A DNA stretch of 64,000 nucleotides from assembly GCF_036173105.1 (NCBI RefSeq), contig NZ_CP108053.1:4278001-4342000 (forward strand), given 5' to 3'. Shown here piece by piece: positions 1 to 7,642 of the stretch (position 1 is the stretch's first letter; every line of letters starts with the position of its first letter). The notes beneath the pieces are model-generated. The model was not told the origin of the DNA. It searched no databases and saw nothing but the letters and a program-made list of their open reading frames with translations. The translations under genes were made by a program, and so were the position numbers. The DNA is from Streptomyces sp. NBC_00287. GTDB lineage: Bacteria; Actinomycetota; Actinomycetes; Streptomycetales; Streptomycetaceae.

Positions 1-2
1 TG

Positions 3-458
3 CACACGGCCCTCGCGGCGGCGGGCCTGGCGGTCCTGGTGGCGAGCAAGCCGGCGCTGCTGACCGGCCTGACGGTGGCCGGGTCGGCGTATCTGGTGTG
101 GCTGGGCTGGAGCGTGCTGCGCCGGCCGGGGGTGCCCGGGGAGTCGGCCACGACCGGCGACCGGGTCTTCCTCCGCGGGGCCATGATCAGCGGCCTGAAC
201 CCGAAGGGCCTGCTGCTGTACCTGTCGGTCCTGCCGCAGTTCCTCGTCACGGGCGGCGGCCATCTACCGGTCCCCGCCCAGACCGCCGTCCTCGGCCTGC
301 TCCACATGGCGTGCTGCGCGGCCGTCTATGTGGCGGTCGGCGTCGGCGCCCGCGCGCTCCTCTCCGCCCGCCCGACGGCGGCCCGCGCGGTCACCCGCAC
401 CTCCGGGGCGGCGATGCTCGGCATCGGGGCGTTCCTGCTGGTCCAGCACACGCTATGA
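3..458 (+). CDS. LysE/RhtB-family amino-acid exporter (5' truncated by window)
   Basis: This is the C-terminal part of an integral membrane exporter of the LysE/RhtB family, which moves amino acids or derivatives out of the cell. The frame is open from the left window edge, so the true start lies outside. Visible are hydrophobic segments and the stretch GLNPKGLLLYLSVLPQF, typical of the second half of the family, followed by two more membrane segments ending LLVQHTL. About 150 residues are present of a usual 200-210. The stop at 456-458 converges with the deazaflavin oxidoreductase gene on the other strand and lies inside its annotated 3' end. Family assignment is firm; the substrate cannot be told. 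Confidence 0.8.
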   Translation, partial: HTALAAAGLAVLVASKPALLTGLTVAGSAYLVWLGWSVLRRPGVPGESATTGDRVFLRGAMISGLNPKGLLLYLSVLPQFLVTGGGHLPVPAQTAVLGLLHMACCAAVYVAVGVGARALLSARPTAARAVTRTSGAAMLGIGAFLLVQHTL

Positions 459-930
459 CTCTCTTCGTAGGACCCTGAAGAGCCGAATCTCCCGCTCCAA
501 CCCGCGCCTGATAGGTGGCGTACGGCGGCCAGAAGGCGAGCGCCGCCTTCCACACGGCCGCCCGCTCCTCCCCCTCCAGCAGATGCGCGGTTACGGCGAT
601 GTCGGCGCCCTTCCAGTTGATCTCGGCGTCGGGATGGGCGAGGAGGTTGGCGGTCCAGGCGGGATGGCCGGTTCTGCCGAAGTTGGAGCCGATGAGGATC
701 CAGGTCCCCTTCTCCGGTTCCGGCATACAGGCGAGCGGAGTCCGGCGGGGCAGTCCGCTGCGGGCGCCGGTGGAGGTCAGGATCACCCCGGGCAACATCT
801 GCGCGCTGAGCAGCACGCGGCCCCGGGTGAGCCGGTGCACGGCACGGTCGAGGGCCGGGATCACATACGGGGCGACCTTGGCGAAGCCACGCGTCGAGGA
901 CACCTTCTGCACCAGCCGGACGCCGATCAC
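391..930 (-). CDS. Nitroreductase-family deazaflavin (F420)-dependent oxidoreductase, 3' end probably frameshifted
   Basis: The product is a 179-residue protein of the split-beta-barrel F420H2-dependent (DDN-like) reductase family, which reduces substrates with deazaflavin cofactor. The core TSTGARSGLPRRTPL and the WPPYATYQAR motif near the C-terminus match the family. After YQARV the frame drifts into a non-family tail that overlaps the convergent exporter gene by 68 bp. Shifting by one base near 495-500 restores an expected ending, REIRLFRVLRRES, with a TAG at 453-455. The intact gene would then end at 453. The GTG start at 930 overlaps the upstream dehydrogenase stop (GTGA), so the two are translationally coupled and this enzyme probably belongs to the same CoA-ester regulon. 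Confidence 0.8.
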   Translation of the reverse strand: MIGVRLVQKVSSTRGFAKVAPYVIPALDRAVHRLTRGRVLLSAQMLPGVILTSTGARSGLPRRTPLACMPEPEKGTWILIGSNFGRTGHPAWTANLLAHPDAEINWKGADIAVTAHLLEGEERAAVWKAALAFWPPYATYQARVGAGDSALQGPTKRVIACAGPAGTPRCRASPPRRCG

Positions 931-2600
931 ACCGTCACCTCGAAGAGCCGAGCCACCTCGGCCGCGTACGCCCGCAGCCGGTGCACGGGCCCGAACAGCA
1001 ACTCATCGCCCGCGGCACGCTTGAAGTACAGGTGCACATCGTGCTCCCAGGTAAAACCGACGCCCCCATGCAACTGGATCGCCTCCCCGGCGGCAGTTCG
1101 CAGCGCCTCCAGCGCTTGGGCGAGGGCTAGGCGGCCGACGGGGTCGGGGTGGGCGGGGGCGCCGAGGGTTTCCGGGTGGGCGGGGGCGGGGCCGCCGACG
1201 CGTTCCTGGTGGGCGGGGGTGGGGGCGCCGAGGGTTTCCCGGTGGGCCGTGGTGAGCCCGGCGACGGCCTCCCGGTCGGCAGTGGCGAGACCGTCCGCAG
1301 CTTCCCGGTGAGCGGTGGCGGCCCCACCGACCGCTTCCCGAGCGCCAGCGCCGATACCACCGGCGGCCTCCCGGGCGCCAGCAGCGAGACCACCAGCAGT
1401 TTCCCGGTGAGCCGTGGCGGGCCCACCGACGGCGTCCCGGTGGCCAGCGGCGAGACCACCGGCAGTTTCCCCGTGAGCCGCGGCGGCCCCGCCGACCGCT
1501 TCCCGGCGAGCCGTGGCAGGCCCACCAACCGCTTCCCAGTCGCCAGCGGCAAGACCACCGGCAGTTTCCCCATGAGCCGCAGCGGCCCCGCCGACCGCTT
1601 CCCGGTGGCCGGTGGCCCAGGCGGCGTAGTAGGCGGCGGATCTGGCTGCCTGGAGTTGGACGTAGACGTCGGCCAGTCGGTGTTTGACGGCCTGGAAGGA
1701 GCCGATCGGACGTCCGAACTGCTCCCGCTGCTTCACATACTCGACGGTCAGCTCCAGTACCCGATCGGCGGCGCCGACGGCCTCGCAGGCGAGGACGGTG
1801 GCGGCGGTGTCTCCGAGGCGGGCGAGCGCCCCGAGCACGTCCGCGCCCTCCTCCCCCAGCAACCGAGCTTCCACGTCCCGGAGTTGGAGCCGCGCGAGCG
1901 GCCGGGTGGAGTCCAGGGCGGTCTGCCGTACCCGGACGAGCCCCTCGGCGTCCCCGGGGACGAGGAAGAGGTCGGTGCGGGAGCGGGCGAAGCCGCCGGT
2001 GTGGGCGGCGACGAGGAGGAGCCCGGCGCTGTGGCCGTCGAGGACGTGCTCGATCTCCCCGTAGAGCCGCCAGCCACCCTCCGCCGAGCCGCCGCTGGGC
2101 GCCAGGGTGGGGCCGGGGGCGGCCGAGGCCGCCGGCGCACGCCGTGCCTGCACACCCCCCGCACGCCCGCCACCCGCCCAGTCCCCGCAGTTGTCGCCGG
2201 TCAGTGCTAGGCAGGCCGCTGGGGCGGCCAGGGTGGCGGTGAGCGACCCGGCGGCGATACGAGGGAGCAGTTCGGCCCGTTGGGTGTCGGTGCCCAGGGC
2301 GAGGATCAGCGGGGCGGCGAGGACGGCGGTGGCGAGGAAGGGGGAGGGGGTGAGCAGGCGGCCCAATTCCTCTGCGGCCAGGGCGAGTTCAGTCGCCGAG
2401 CAGCCGACTCCGCCGTAGGGCTCGGGGAGGGCCAGACCCGGCAGGCCGAGCTGTTCGGAGAGGGCCGTCCATAGGGCGAGGTCGTGGCCCGCCGGGGTGT
2501 CGACGGCGGCCCGCAGTTCCTCCGAGCCGCACCGCTTGTGCAGCAGTTCGCGGAGAGTGCGGCGGATTTCGTCCTGTTCGGCGGTGAAACCGGCGTCCAT
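927..2600 (-). CDS. Acyl-CoA dehydrogenase with internal tandem-repeat expansion
   Basis: This 557-residue acyl-CoA dehydrogenase is an FAD enzyme oxidising acyl-CoA thioesters to enoyl-CoA. The N-terminal helical domain starts FTAEQDEIRRTLREL. The C-terminal domain has KQREQFGRPIGSFQAVKH and IQLHGGVGFTWEHD. Family members are about 370-400 residues. The excess is a run of some 14 degenerate 11-residue units (type HREAVGGAAAA) between the AAYYAAWA helix and ALAQALEAL, plus a glycine/alanine-rich linker after CGDWAGG. The ATG at 2600 was chosen for its GGAGGG ribosome site and because upstream codons are not family-like. It is divergent from the thiolase gene and shares the operator at 2620-2638. 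The IYEGT-type catalytic glutamate is not visible, so it may be the non-catalytic partner of another subunit. Confidence 0.88.
   Translation of the reverse strand: MDAGFTAEQDEIRRTLRELLHKRCGSEELRAAVDTPAGHDLALWTALSEQLGLPGLALPEPYGGVGCSATELALAAEELGRLLTPSPFLATAVLAAPLILALGTDTQRAELLPRIAAGSLTATLAAPAACLALTGDNCGDWAGGGRAGGVQARRAPAASAAPGPTLAPSGGSAEGGWRLYGEIEHVLDGHSAGLLLVAAHTGGFARSRTDLFLVPGDAEGLVRVRQTALDSTRPLARLQLRDVEARLLGEEGADVLGALARLGDTAATVLACEAVGAADRVLELTVEYVKQREQFGRPIGSFQAVKHRLADVYVQLQAARSAAYYAAWATGHREAVGGAAAAHGETAGGLAAGDWEAVGGPATARREAVGGAAAAHGETAGGLAAGHRDAVGGPATAHRETAGGLAAGAREAAGGIGAGAREAVGGAATAHREAADGLATADREAVAGLTTAHRETLGAPTPAHQERVGGPAPAHPETLGAPAHPDPVGRLALAQALEALRTAAGEAIQLHGGVGFTWEHDVHLYFKRAAGDELLFGPVHRLRAYAAEVARLFEVTV
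1131..1607. repeat. In-frame 33-bp minisatellite inside the acyl-CoA dehydrogenase gene
   Basis: On the minus strand this stretch encodes about 14 successive 11-residue units of the pattern xRExxGGxAxA, for example HREAVGGAAAA, HGETAGGLAAG, DWEAVGGPATA and HRETLGAPTPA. Units near the upstream (N-terminal) end are most alike, and those near 1131 are more diverged. The last unit, HPDPVGRLALA, looks like the ancestral single-copy helix of the family. The repeat keeps the reading frame throughout. Confidence 0.9.
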
Positions 2601-2619
2601 CGCTGCCCCTTCCCTCCGG

Positions 2620-2638
2620 ATCTGACGGTCCGTCATAT
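2620..2638. promoter_or_regulatory. Regulon palindrome 1 (dehydrogenase/thiolase divergon)
   Basis: ATCTGACG-GTC-CGTCATAT, one mismatch from the perfect palindrome ATCTGACG-N3-CGTCAGAT seen at 10177. It lies 20 bp from the dehydrogenase start and 42 bp from the thiolase start, so one bound repressor could control both. The shape is typical of a TetR-family operator; this is inferred, not shown. Confidence 0.75.
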
Positions 2639-2679
2639 TAGGAGGGCCGGGTCGAGATGCACAGAGGGAGAGGCCTGTC

Positions 2680-3831
2680 ATGACTGACGGAAACCGGAAA
2701 GTCGCCGTGGTCGGGGTGGCCCTCTCCGACTGCGGCCGGGTGGACGACGCGACGCCGTACGCCCTGCACGCCCAGGCGGCCCGCCGGGCACTCGCGGACG
2801 CCGGGCTCGACCGCTCCCTGATCGACGGCTTCGCCTCCGCCGGCACCGGCGTCCTCGCGCCGGTCGAGGTGGCCGAGTATCTGGGCCTGCGCCCGACCTG
2901 GGTCGACTCCACGTCGGTGGGCGGCTCGACCTGGGAGGTCATGGCGGCGCACGCGGCGGACGCGATAGCGGCGGGCCATGCGAACGCGGTCCTGCTGGTG
3001 TACGGCTCGACGGCCCGCGCGGACATCAGGGCCGGCCGGAGGACCGGCAACCTCTCCTTCGGCGCGCGCGGCCCGCTCCAGTTCGAGGTGCCGTACGGCC
3101 ATACCCTCATCGCCAAGTACGCGATGGCCGCACGCCGCCACATGATCGAACACGGGACGACCATCGAGCAGTTGGCCGAGGTGGCCGTGCAGGCGCGGCA
3201 GAACGCGGCACTGAATCCGGAGGCGATGTTCCAGGACCCGATCACGATCGACGACGTCCTGTCCGGGCCGATGATCGCGGACCCCTTCACCAAGCTGCAC
3301 TGCTGTATCCGCTCCGACGGCGGGGCGGCGGTGCTGCTGGCGGCGGAGGAGTACGTACGGGACTGCCGCAAGGCGCCGGTGTGGGTGCTGGGGAGCGGCG
3401 AGTGCGTGTCCCACTCCGCCATGTCCGAGTGGGAGGACTTCACGGTGTCGCCGGCGGCGGTGAGCGGTCGGCTGGCGTTCGAGCGGGCGGGGGTGCGGCC
3501 GACGGAGATCGACGTGGCCGAGATCTACGACGCCTTCACCTACATGACGCTGGTGACGCTGGAGGATCTGGGGTTCTGCAAGAAGGGGGAGGGCGGGGCG
3601 TTCGTGCAGGCGCGGGAGCTGCCGGTGAACACGGACGGGGGCGGACTGTCCGCCCAACATCCCGGGATGCGGGGGCTGTTCCTTCTGGTGGAGGCGGTAC
3701 GGCAGCTCAGGGGCGAATGCGAGGCGCGGCAAGTGCGCTGTGGCGACGGCGAGTTGCCGCGCCTCGCGGTGGCGTCCGGGACGGGTGGGTGGTTCTGCTC
3801 GTCGGGGACGGTCGTACTGGGGAGGGCTTAG
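2680..3831 (+). CDS. SCP2-type thiolase / lipid-transfer protein
   Basis: This 383-residue thiolase-superfamily protein belongs to the lipid-transfer (SCP-x, Ltp2-like) branch, whose members cleave or retro-aldol cleave acyl-CoA side chains, usually with a DUF35 partner. It opens KVAVVGVALSDCG. The position of the usual first cysteine reads SVGGSTWEV, so the classical nucleophile appears absent. The HPGMRG histidine segment and the C-terminal GTGGWFCSSGTVVLG loop are present. The start has a GGGAG ribosome site. The gene is divergent from the dehydrogenase across operator 1, and its stop overlaps the convergent phytase-like gene by 4 bp. The likely DUF35 partner is encoded at 9252-9728 under the same palindrome. 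Confidence 0.85.
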   Translation: MTDGNRKVAVVGVALSDCGRVDDATPYALHAQAARRALADAGLDRSLIDGFASAGTGVLAPVEVAEYLGLRPTWVDSTSVGGSTWEVMAAHAADAIAAGHANAVLLVYGSTARADIRAGRRTGNLSFGARGPLQFEVPYGHTLIAKYAMAARRHMIEHGTTIEQLAEVAVQARQNAALNPEAMFQDPITIDDVLSGPMIADPFTKLHCCIRSDGGAAVLLAAEEYVRDCRKAPVWVLGSGECVSHSAMSEWEDFTVSPAAVSGRLAFERAGVRPTEIDVAEIYDAFTYMTLVTLEDLGFCKKGEGGAFVQARELPVNTDGGGLSAQHPGMRGLFLLVEAVRQLRGECEARQVRCGDGELPRLAVASGTGGWFCSSGTVVLGRA

Positions 3832-5033
3832 AAGAAGGCGCGCGGGTCGGCGTGCAGACGGTCGCCCAGGCGGATGGTGATGAACTCGTTGTTGTCCGCC
3901 TTGCCCGCCGTACGGCCGGACGAGAAGGGGAAGTTGTTGTCGTTCAGGACGGCGAGGGTGCGGTCGTCGAGCAGGACGACGTCCTCGATCGTCTGGAACG
4001 GGAAGGTGAAGGTCTCGCCGAAGCCGCCGAGCTTCTTCGGGTTCGCGATGTTCATCAGGTCCGCGACGAGGGTCTTGTCCATGACGCCGTCGTCGTTGCG
4101 GTCCCGGGTGTCGGCGAGGTAGATCCGCTTGAACTTGGCCGTCTCGCCCTGACCGCCGTCCCGCTCGATGACGAGGAAGCGGTGCTTGTCGACGGCGATG
4201 GCGTCGCCGATGGCGTTGGCGGGCGACTCCAGACGGTACGTCCAGCGCTTGCCGGTGTACTCGCCGGACTTCGCGCTGAACTGGTTGAAGCGCAGGTCAC
4301 CGGGGGTGTCACCGGCCACGGTGCCCTCCAGGAGGGGGTAGAGGTACCGCCCGTCGACGGAACGGGCCATCCCCTCGAAGCCCTTGCTGCCACCGAGGTT
4401 GGGGGTGCCGCCGTTGAGGTAGGGGTTCTCCGGCGCCTTGACCCCGTCGAGCGAGATCGGTGCCTCGAGCAGCTTGCCGGTCCGCGAGAAGTGCAGCAGG
4501 AACGGGCCGAACTCGTCCCCGATCCAGTACGTGCCGTCGTACGCCTTCACGATCGACTCGACGTCGAAGTCGGCGCCGGTGAGGGTGCGGTCGCTGCGGG
4601 TGAGCGCGAACGGGACCTTGTGGTCGGGGTCGGTCAGGTTGAACCCGCCGAGCACGTTGACCTTCCCGGTCCGGGTGTCCGGCTTGATGCGGTGGATACG
4701 GAGCAGGAAGTCGGCGCTGTTGGCCTTGCCGCCGTAGCCGTTGTCCGACAGCACGTCGTAGGTGCCGTCGTGCCGGTTCACGATGCCGCTGAAGCCCTGG
4801 ACCGGCTGGTCTTCGAAGGGTGCGGAGATGCCGTTGAAGGGCCCGGCACCTATAGCGGCCCCGGACGCCTCACTCCCCGGCACGAAGGTCTCCGCCGGGA
4901 GGGAGGCCCATCCGGTGAGCGTGGCCTGCCCGAAGTCGTGGGCCTGCTCACCGGCGAGGGCGGAGGGCGCCGCGAGGGCGGCCGTCAGGGCGACGGCACT
5001 GAGCATGATCGAGGTTCTTCTCATGGCCCGCAC
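3828..5033 (-). CDS. Secreted esterase-like activity of phytase family protein
   Basis: This 401-residue exported protein of the phytase-like esterase (PF13449 type) family is a presumed beta-propeller hydrolase acting outside the cell. An N-terminal signal peptide (RRTSIMLSAVALTAALAAPSALA) with an AxA cleavage site is evident. Family motifs include QGFSGIV, DVLSDNGYG, FDVESIV, WIGDEFGPFLLHF and GFEGMARS. Its 3' end overlaps the thiolase stop by 4 bp, and it is the only gene between the thiolase and the DUF397 gene. It has no copy of the regulon palindrome and looks unrelated to the neighbouring catabolic genes. The substrate is unknown. Confidence 0.85.
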   Translation of the reverse strand: MRAMRRTSIMLSAVALTAALAAPSALAGEQAHDFGQATLTGWASLPAETFVPGSEASGAAIGAGPFNGISAPFEDQPVQGFSGIVNRHDGTYDVLSDNGYGGKANSADFLLRIHRIKPDTRTGKVNVLGGFNLTDPDHKVPFALTRSDRTLTGADFDVESIVKAYDGTYWIGDEFGPFLLHFSRTGKLLEAPISLDGVKAPENPYLNGGTPNLGGSKGFEGMARSVDGRYLYPLLEGTVAGDTPGDLRFNQFSAKSGEYTGKRWTYRLESPANAIGDAIAVDKHRFLVIERDGGQGETAKFKRIYLADTRDRNDDGVMDKTLVADLMNIANPKKLGGFGETFTFPFQTIEDVVLLDDRTLAVLNDNNFPFSSGRTAGKADNNEFITIRLGDRLHADPRAFF

Positions 5034-5044
5034 GGTAGGGACAC

Positions 5045-5239
5045 CTAGTGACGAACGGCCGAACTGCCGAGGAACGCCGTCCAGGTGGAGGGGGTGACGG
5101 TGAGGGTGGGGCCAGTGGAGGTGGGCTGCTTGGAGTCGCGGATGTGGATCGCGGTGGGGGTAGGGGCTATTTCGAGGCAGGCCTCGCCTTCGTTGCCGCT
5201 GTAGCTGGACTTACGCCAGGCCAGTCGGGTCGTGCTCAT
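5045..5239 (-). CDS. DUF397 domain protein
   Basis: This is a 64-residue protein with one DUF397 domain: LAWRKSSYSGNEGEACLEIA followed by IHIRDSK and LTVTPSTWTAFL. Members are small partners encoded directly behind XRE/DUF5753 regulators in streptomycetes. Its start overlaps the stop of the upstream XRE gene by 4 bp (coupled translation). The precise role is not established; a regulator-partner or toxin/antitoxin-like relation has been proposed for the pair. Confidence 0.88.
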   Translation of the reverse strand: MSTTRLAWRKSSYSGNEGEACLEIAPTPTAIHIRDSKQPTSTGPTLTVTPSTWTAFLGSSAVRH

Positions 5240-6036
5240 AATTGCGCCGCCTTCCTCTCAATGAGCTCTGCGGACTCCCAGGGAGTGAGGGCCTGCGCCC
5301 GCAGGATGCCGAAGAGGTGGAACAGCTCGGTCACCTCGTCCGGCTTGTGGATCAACTTACCGCCGCCCTGGGCCTCCACGTATACGAGATTGCGGCCTTC
5401 TTCGGTGCTCATGAGCTGCATCGGGCCCATTAGCCCGGCGTGGGTGTGCCGGTCGCTCGGCATCACCTGGACCGTCAGTTGCTTCATCTTCCGGATGCAC
5501 TCCAGCACATGCAGCAACTGCCCCTTGAGGACCTCCGGACCGCCGAGCGTCCGCTCCAGTACGGACTCCTCGATCACGTAACCAACATACGGCGGTGGGT
5601 TGCGTACAAGCACCGTCTGCCGTTCCAGCCGAGCGGCCACGTGCTGCTCGATCTCTTCCTCGCTGTACGCCGGAACGCGCGCCTCGTACAGGGCCCGCGC
5701 GTACGGCTCCGATTGCAGCAGCCCGGGGAACAGCATCGTTTCGTACGCACTGATCACCCGCGCCTGCCTCTCTCGCCGTACCCAGTCGACGAACCGCGGC
5801 GGATACTTCTCCTCCTCGATCACCTCGATACACGCAACGAGCACCCCCCGCGCGCCCATCGCCTCGTCCGCCTCCCTCAGGAACTCAATCGGCGGGATGC
5901 GCTCGGCCCGCTCGTACGACCCGTAAGTCGACTCGGCGACGTGCACCAGGTCGGCGGCCTCCTTCTGGATCAACCCCAGCCGAGCCCGATGAATCCGCAG
6001 GAGCTCTCCCACGAGCCGTCGCCCCACCGAAACCAC
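5236..6036 (-). CDS. XRE-family regulator with DUF5753 domain
   Basis: This DNA-binding protein has an N-terminal helix-turn-helix (LLRIHRARLGLIQKEAADLVHVAESTYGSYE) and a C-terminal DUF5753 region containing ETMLFPGLLQSEPYARAL and the PSDRHTHAGLMGPMQLM stretch. The frame is open to a GTG at 6057, but the GTG at 6036 is preceded by GGAGAGG at good spacing and is preferred (266 residues). It is operonic with the DUF397 gene. A second pair of the same design lies at 59259-60342. It is divergent from the small protein at 6121. Confidence 0.85.
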   Translation of the reverse strand: MVSVGRRLVGELLRIHRARLGLIQKEAADLVHVAESTYGSYERAERIPPIEFLREADEAMGARGVLVACIEVIEEEKYPPRFVDWVRRERQARVISAYETMLFPGLLQSEPYARALYEARVPAYSEEEIEQHVAARLERQTVLVRNPPPYVGYVIEESVLERTLGGPEVLKGQLLHVLECIRKMKQLTVQVMPSDRHTHAGLMGPMQLMSTEEGRNLVYVEAQGGGKLIHKPDEVTELFHLFGILRAQALTPWESAELIERKAAQL

Positions 6037-6120
6037 AAGGACCACCCCTCTCCCCACAAAAGCCTTTTGTGAGCCGTGTTCATCTGGTCACTCACCGCAA
6101 CCATCGCCACCCTCATACCC

Positions 6121-6534
6121 ATGACGAACCGACTCCACGCCAATTGGATCCCTAAATCCGGCATTCAACTACGTCTCGCCGGAGTCCACTTCGACGCCAT
6201 CCGAGTCTGCGGCATCCGCGGAGAAGCCGTCGTCCACCACCTCTCCCAGCTCGCCGAAGGCCCCGTCGGTCCCGTGATCCGCGAAGGCAACGGCTGTCGC
6301 TGGACCTACTTCCTCCTCGCCCCCGGCGAAAGCGTCGAGCACGAGTGGCCGCCCGGCGCCCGGAAGTACACCCGCTCCTCTCGGGACGAGTACGTCGGGG
6401 TACCCGCCCCGGAGGGGAACACGTTCCCCCTCAGTTGGCGTTGTGGTGCACCGGAGGCAGGTGAGTTCGTGGACGCCGAACTACTGCACGGCGTTCTGAC
6501 GGCTCAGCTCTGCCAGACCGTCGACGTGGAGTAG
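6121..6534 (+). CDS. Small hypothetical protein, possibly DNA primase/polymerase-like fold
   Basis: This is a 137-residue cytoplasmic protein of unknown function. Motifs are FDAIRVCG, GPVIREG, CRWTYFLLAPGESV and YVGVPAPEGNTFPLSWRC. The order FDAI-V, GPV, FLLxPGxSV, YVxxP, W-x-C matches the protein at 38610-39293, so the two probably share a domain (prim-pol N-terminal-like, weak). The ATG at 6121 is preferred over a GTG at 6076, though neither has a clear ribosome site. It is divergent from the XRE regulator, and such proteins are often its neighbours in streptomycetes. Confidence 0.65.
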   Translation: MTNRLHANWIPKSGIQLRLAGVHFDAIRVCGIRGEAVVHHLSQLAEGPVGPVIREGNGCRWTYFLLAPGESVEHEWPPGARKYTRSSRDEYVGVPAPEGNTFPLSWRCGAPEAGEFVDAELLHGVLTAQLCQTVDVE

Positions 6535-6543
6535 GAGACCGGA

Positions 6544-6969
6544 ATGGCCCTGAACCGCAAAGAGCGCGCAGAATTCCTCGCGGAACCGCACGTCGCCGCG
6601 CTGTCGGTGGACGGCGGCGAGGACCGGGCGCCCCTGACCGTGCCGATCTGGTACCAGGTCGAGGACGACGGCAACGTATGGATCATGACCGGTGTCGAGT
6701 CGCGTAAGAACGAGCTGATCAGCGCGGCGGGCCGGTACACGCTGATGGTCGACCGACTGGAGCCGACGATCCGGTACGTGTCGGTGGAGGGACCGGTCGT
6801 CGAGACGGTACCCGCGACGAAAGACCAGCTCAGGGAGATCTCGGCGCGGTATCTCCCGGAGGACAAGGTGGACGGGTACGTCGACTTCGCGTGGAAGAAC
6901 CACGGCGCGCAGGTGGTCGTACGGATGCGACCCGAGCGTTGGGTGTCCTCGGACCTGGGAACCGTCTGA
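6544..6969 (+). CDS. PPOX-class (split beta-barrel) flavin/F420 oxidoreductase
   Basis: This 141-residue protein of the pyridoxamine-phosphate-oxidase-like family is a flavin- or F420-binding barrel. Features: an N-terminal LAEPHVAALSV strand, PLTVPIWYQVEDDGNVWIMTG, SRKNELI and RYVSVEGPV. It starts 9 bp after the preceding gene and ends 10 bp before a PdxH paralogue, suggesting one transcript. No palindrome of the catabolic regulon lies upstream. The substrate is unknown. Confidence 0.82.
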   Translation: MALNRKERAEFLAEPHVAALSVDGGEDRAPLTVPIWYQVEDDGNVWIMTGVESRKNELISAAGRYTLMVDRLEPTIRYVSVEGPVVETVPATKDQLREISARYLPEDKVDGYVDFAWKNHGAQVVVRMRPERWVSSDLGTV

Positions 6970-6979
6970 CAATCGGTGC

Positions 6980-7639
6980 ATGGATCTTCATGAGCTGCTG
7001 AGGTCACTGCGGGTGTGGGACCCGGAGGTGACCGAGTTGCCGCCCTTCGACCCGGGGGCGGCGCCGGCCGAGCCGCTGCCGTTGTTCGCGAGCTGGTTCG
7101 CGGAGGCGGTGGCGGCGGGACAGATCGAGCCGCACACGATGTCGCTGGCGACGTCGGACGAGGAGGGCAGGCCGGACGTACGGACTGTGATGCTGCACGG
7201 CGCGGACGCGGACGGCTGGTCGTTCGCGACGCATGTCAGCAGCAGGAAGGGGCGACAGCTCGCGGTACGGCCGTTCGCGGCACTGGGCTTCTACTGGCCC
7301 GTGCTCGGGCGGCAGGTGCGGGTGCGGGGGCCGGTGACGGCGGCCGCGTCGGCGGAGAGCCAGGCGGATCTGCATGCCCGGTCGACGGGGGCGCTGGCGG
7401 CGGCGCTGACCGGTCGGCAGAGCGAAGTGCTCGGTTCCTTGGAGGAGTTGGCGCGAGTCTCGGCCGAGTCCTGGGCGCGGGCGCAGCAGGAACCGGACGC
7501 GCCTGTCCCGACCTGGACCCTCTACCGCCTGCTCCCTGAGGAGGTGGAGTTCTTCCAGGGCGACGAGAAGCGTCAACACGTACGGCTGAACTACCACCGT
7601 GCGGCCGAGGGCTGGAGCCGCGAACTCCTCTGGCCCTGA
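6980..7639 (+). CDS. PdxH-like pyridoxamine 5'-phosphate oxidase paralogue
   Basis: This 219-residue protein is related to pyridoxamine/pyridoxine phosphate oxidase, the FMN enzyme making pyridoxal phosphate. It shows RPDVRTVMLHG, the SRKGRQL phosphate/FMN-binding stretch, FYWPVLGRQVRVRG, and the C-terminal VEFFQGDEKRQHVRLNY where true PdxH has EFWQGRxNRLHDR. The changed C-terminus compared with the PdxH at 48447 suggests a different substrate. It is the third gene of the short 6121-7639 plus-strand unit and is convergent with the GNAT gene. Confidence 0.8.
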   Translation: MDLHELLRSLRVWDPEVTELPPFDPGAAPAEPLPLFASWFAEAVAAGQIEPHTMSLATSDEEGRPDVRTVMLHGADADGWSFATHVSSRKGRQLAVRPFAALGFYWPVLGRQVRVRGPVTAAASAESQADLHARSTGALAAALTGRQSEVLGSLEELARVSAESWARAQQEPDAPVPTWTLYRLLPEEVEFFQGDEKRQHVRLNYHRAAEGWSRELLWP

Positions 7640-7642
7640 TCG

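Noticed and set aside
1149..2210. Long plus-strand open frame across the dehydrogenase repeat
   Set aside because: It is the antisense of the repeat-containing gene, low complexity (PVSRGGPTD type), without family signal or ribosome site.
3381..5048. Long plus-strand frame opposite the phytase-like gene
   Set aside because: Antisense shadow; the minus-strand protein has a signal peptide and family motifs.
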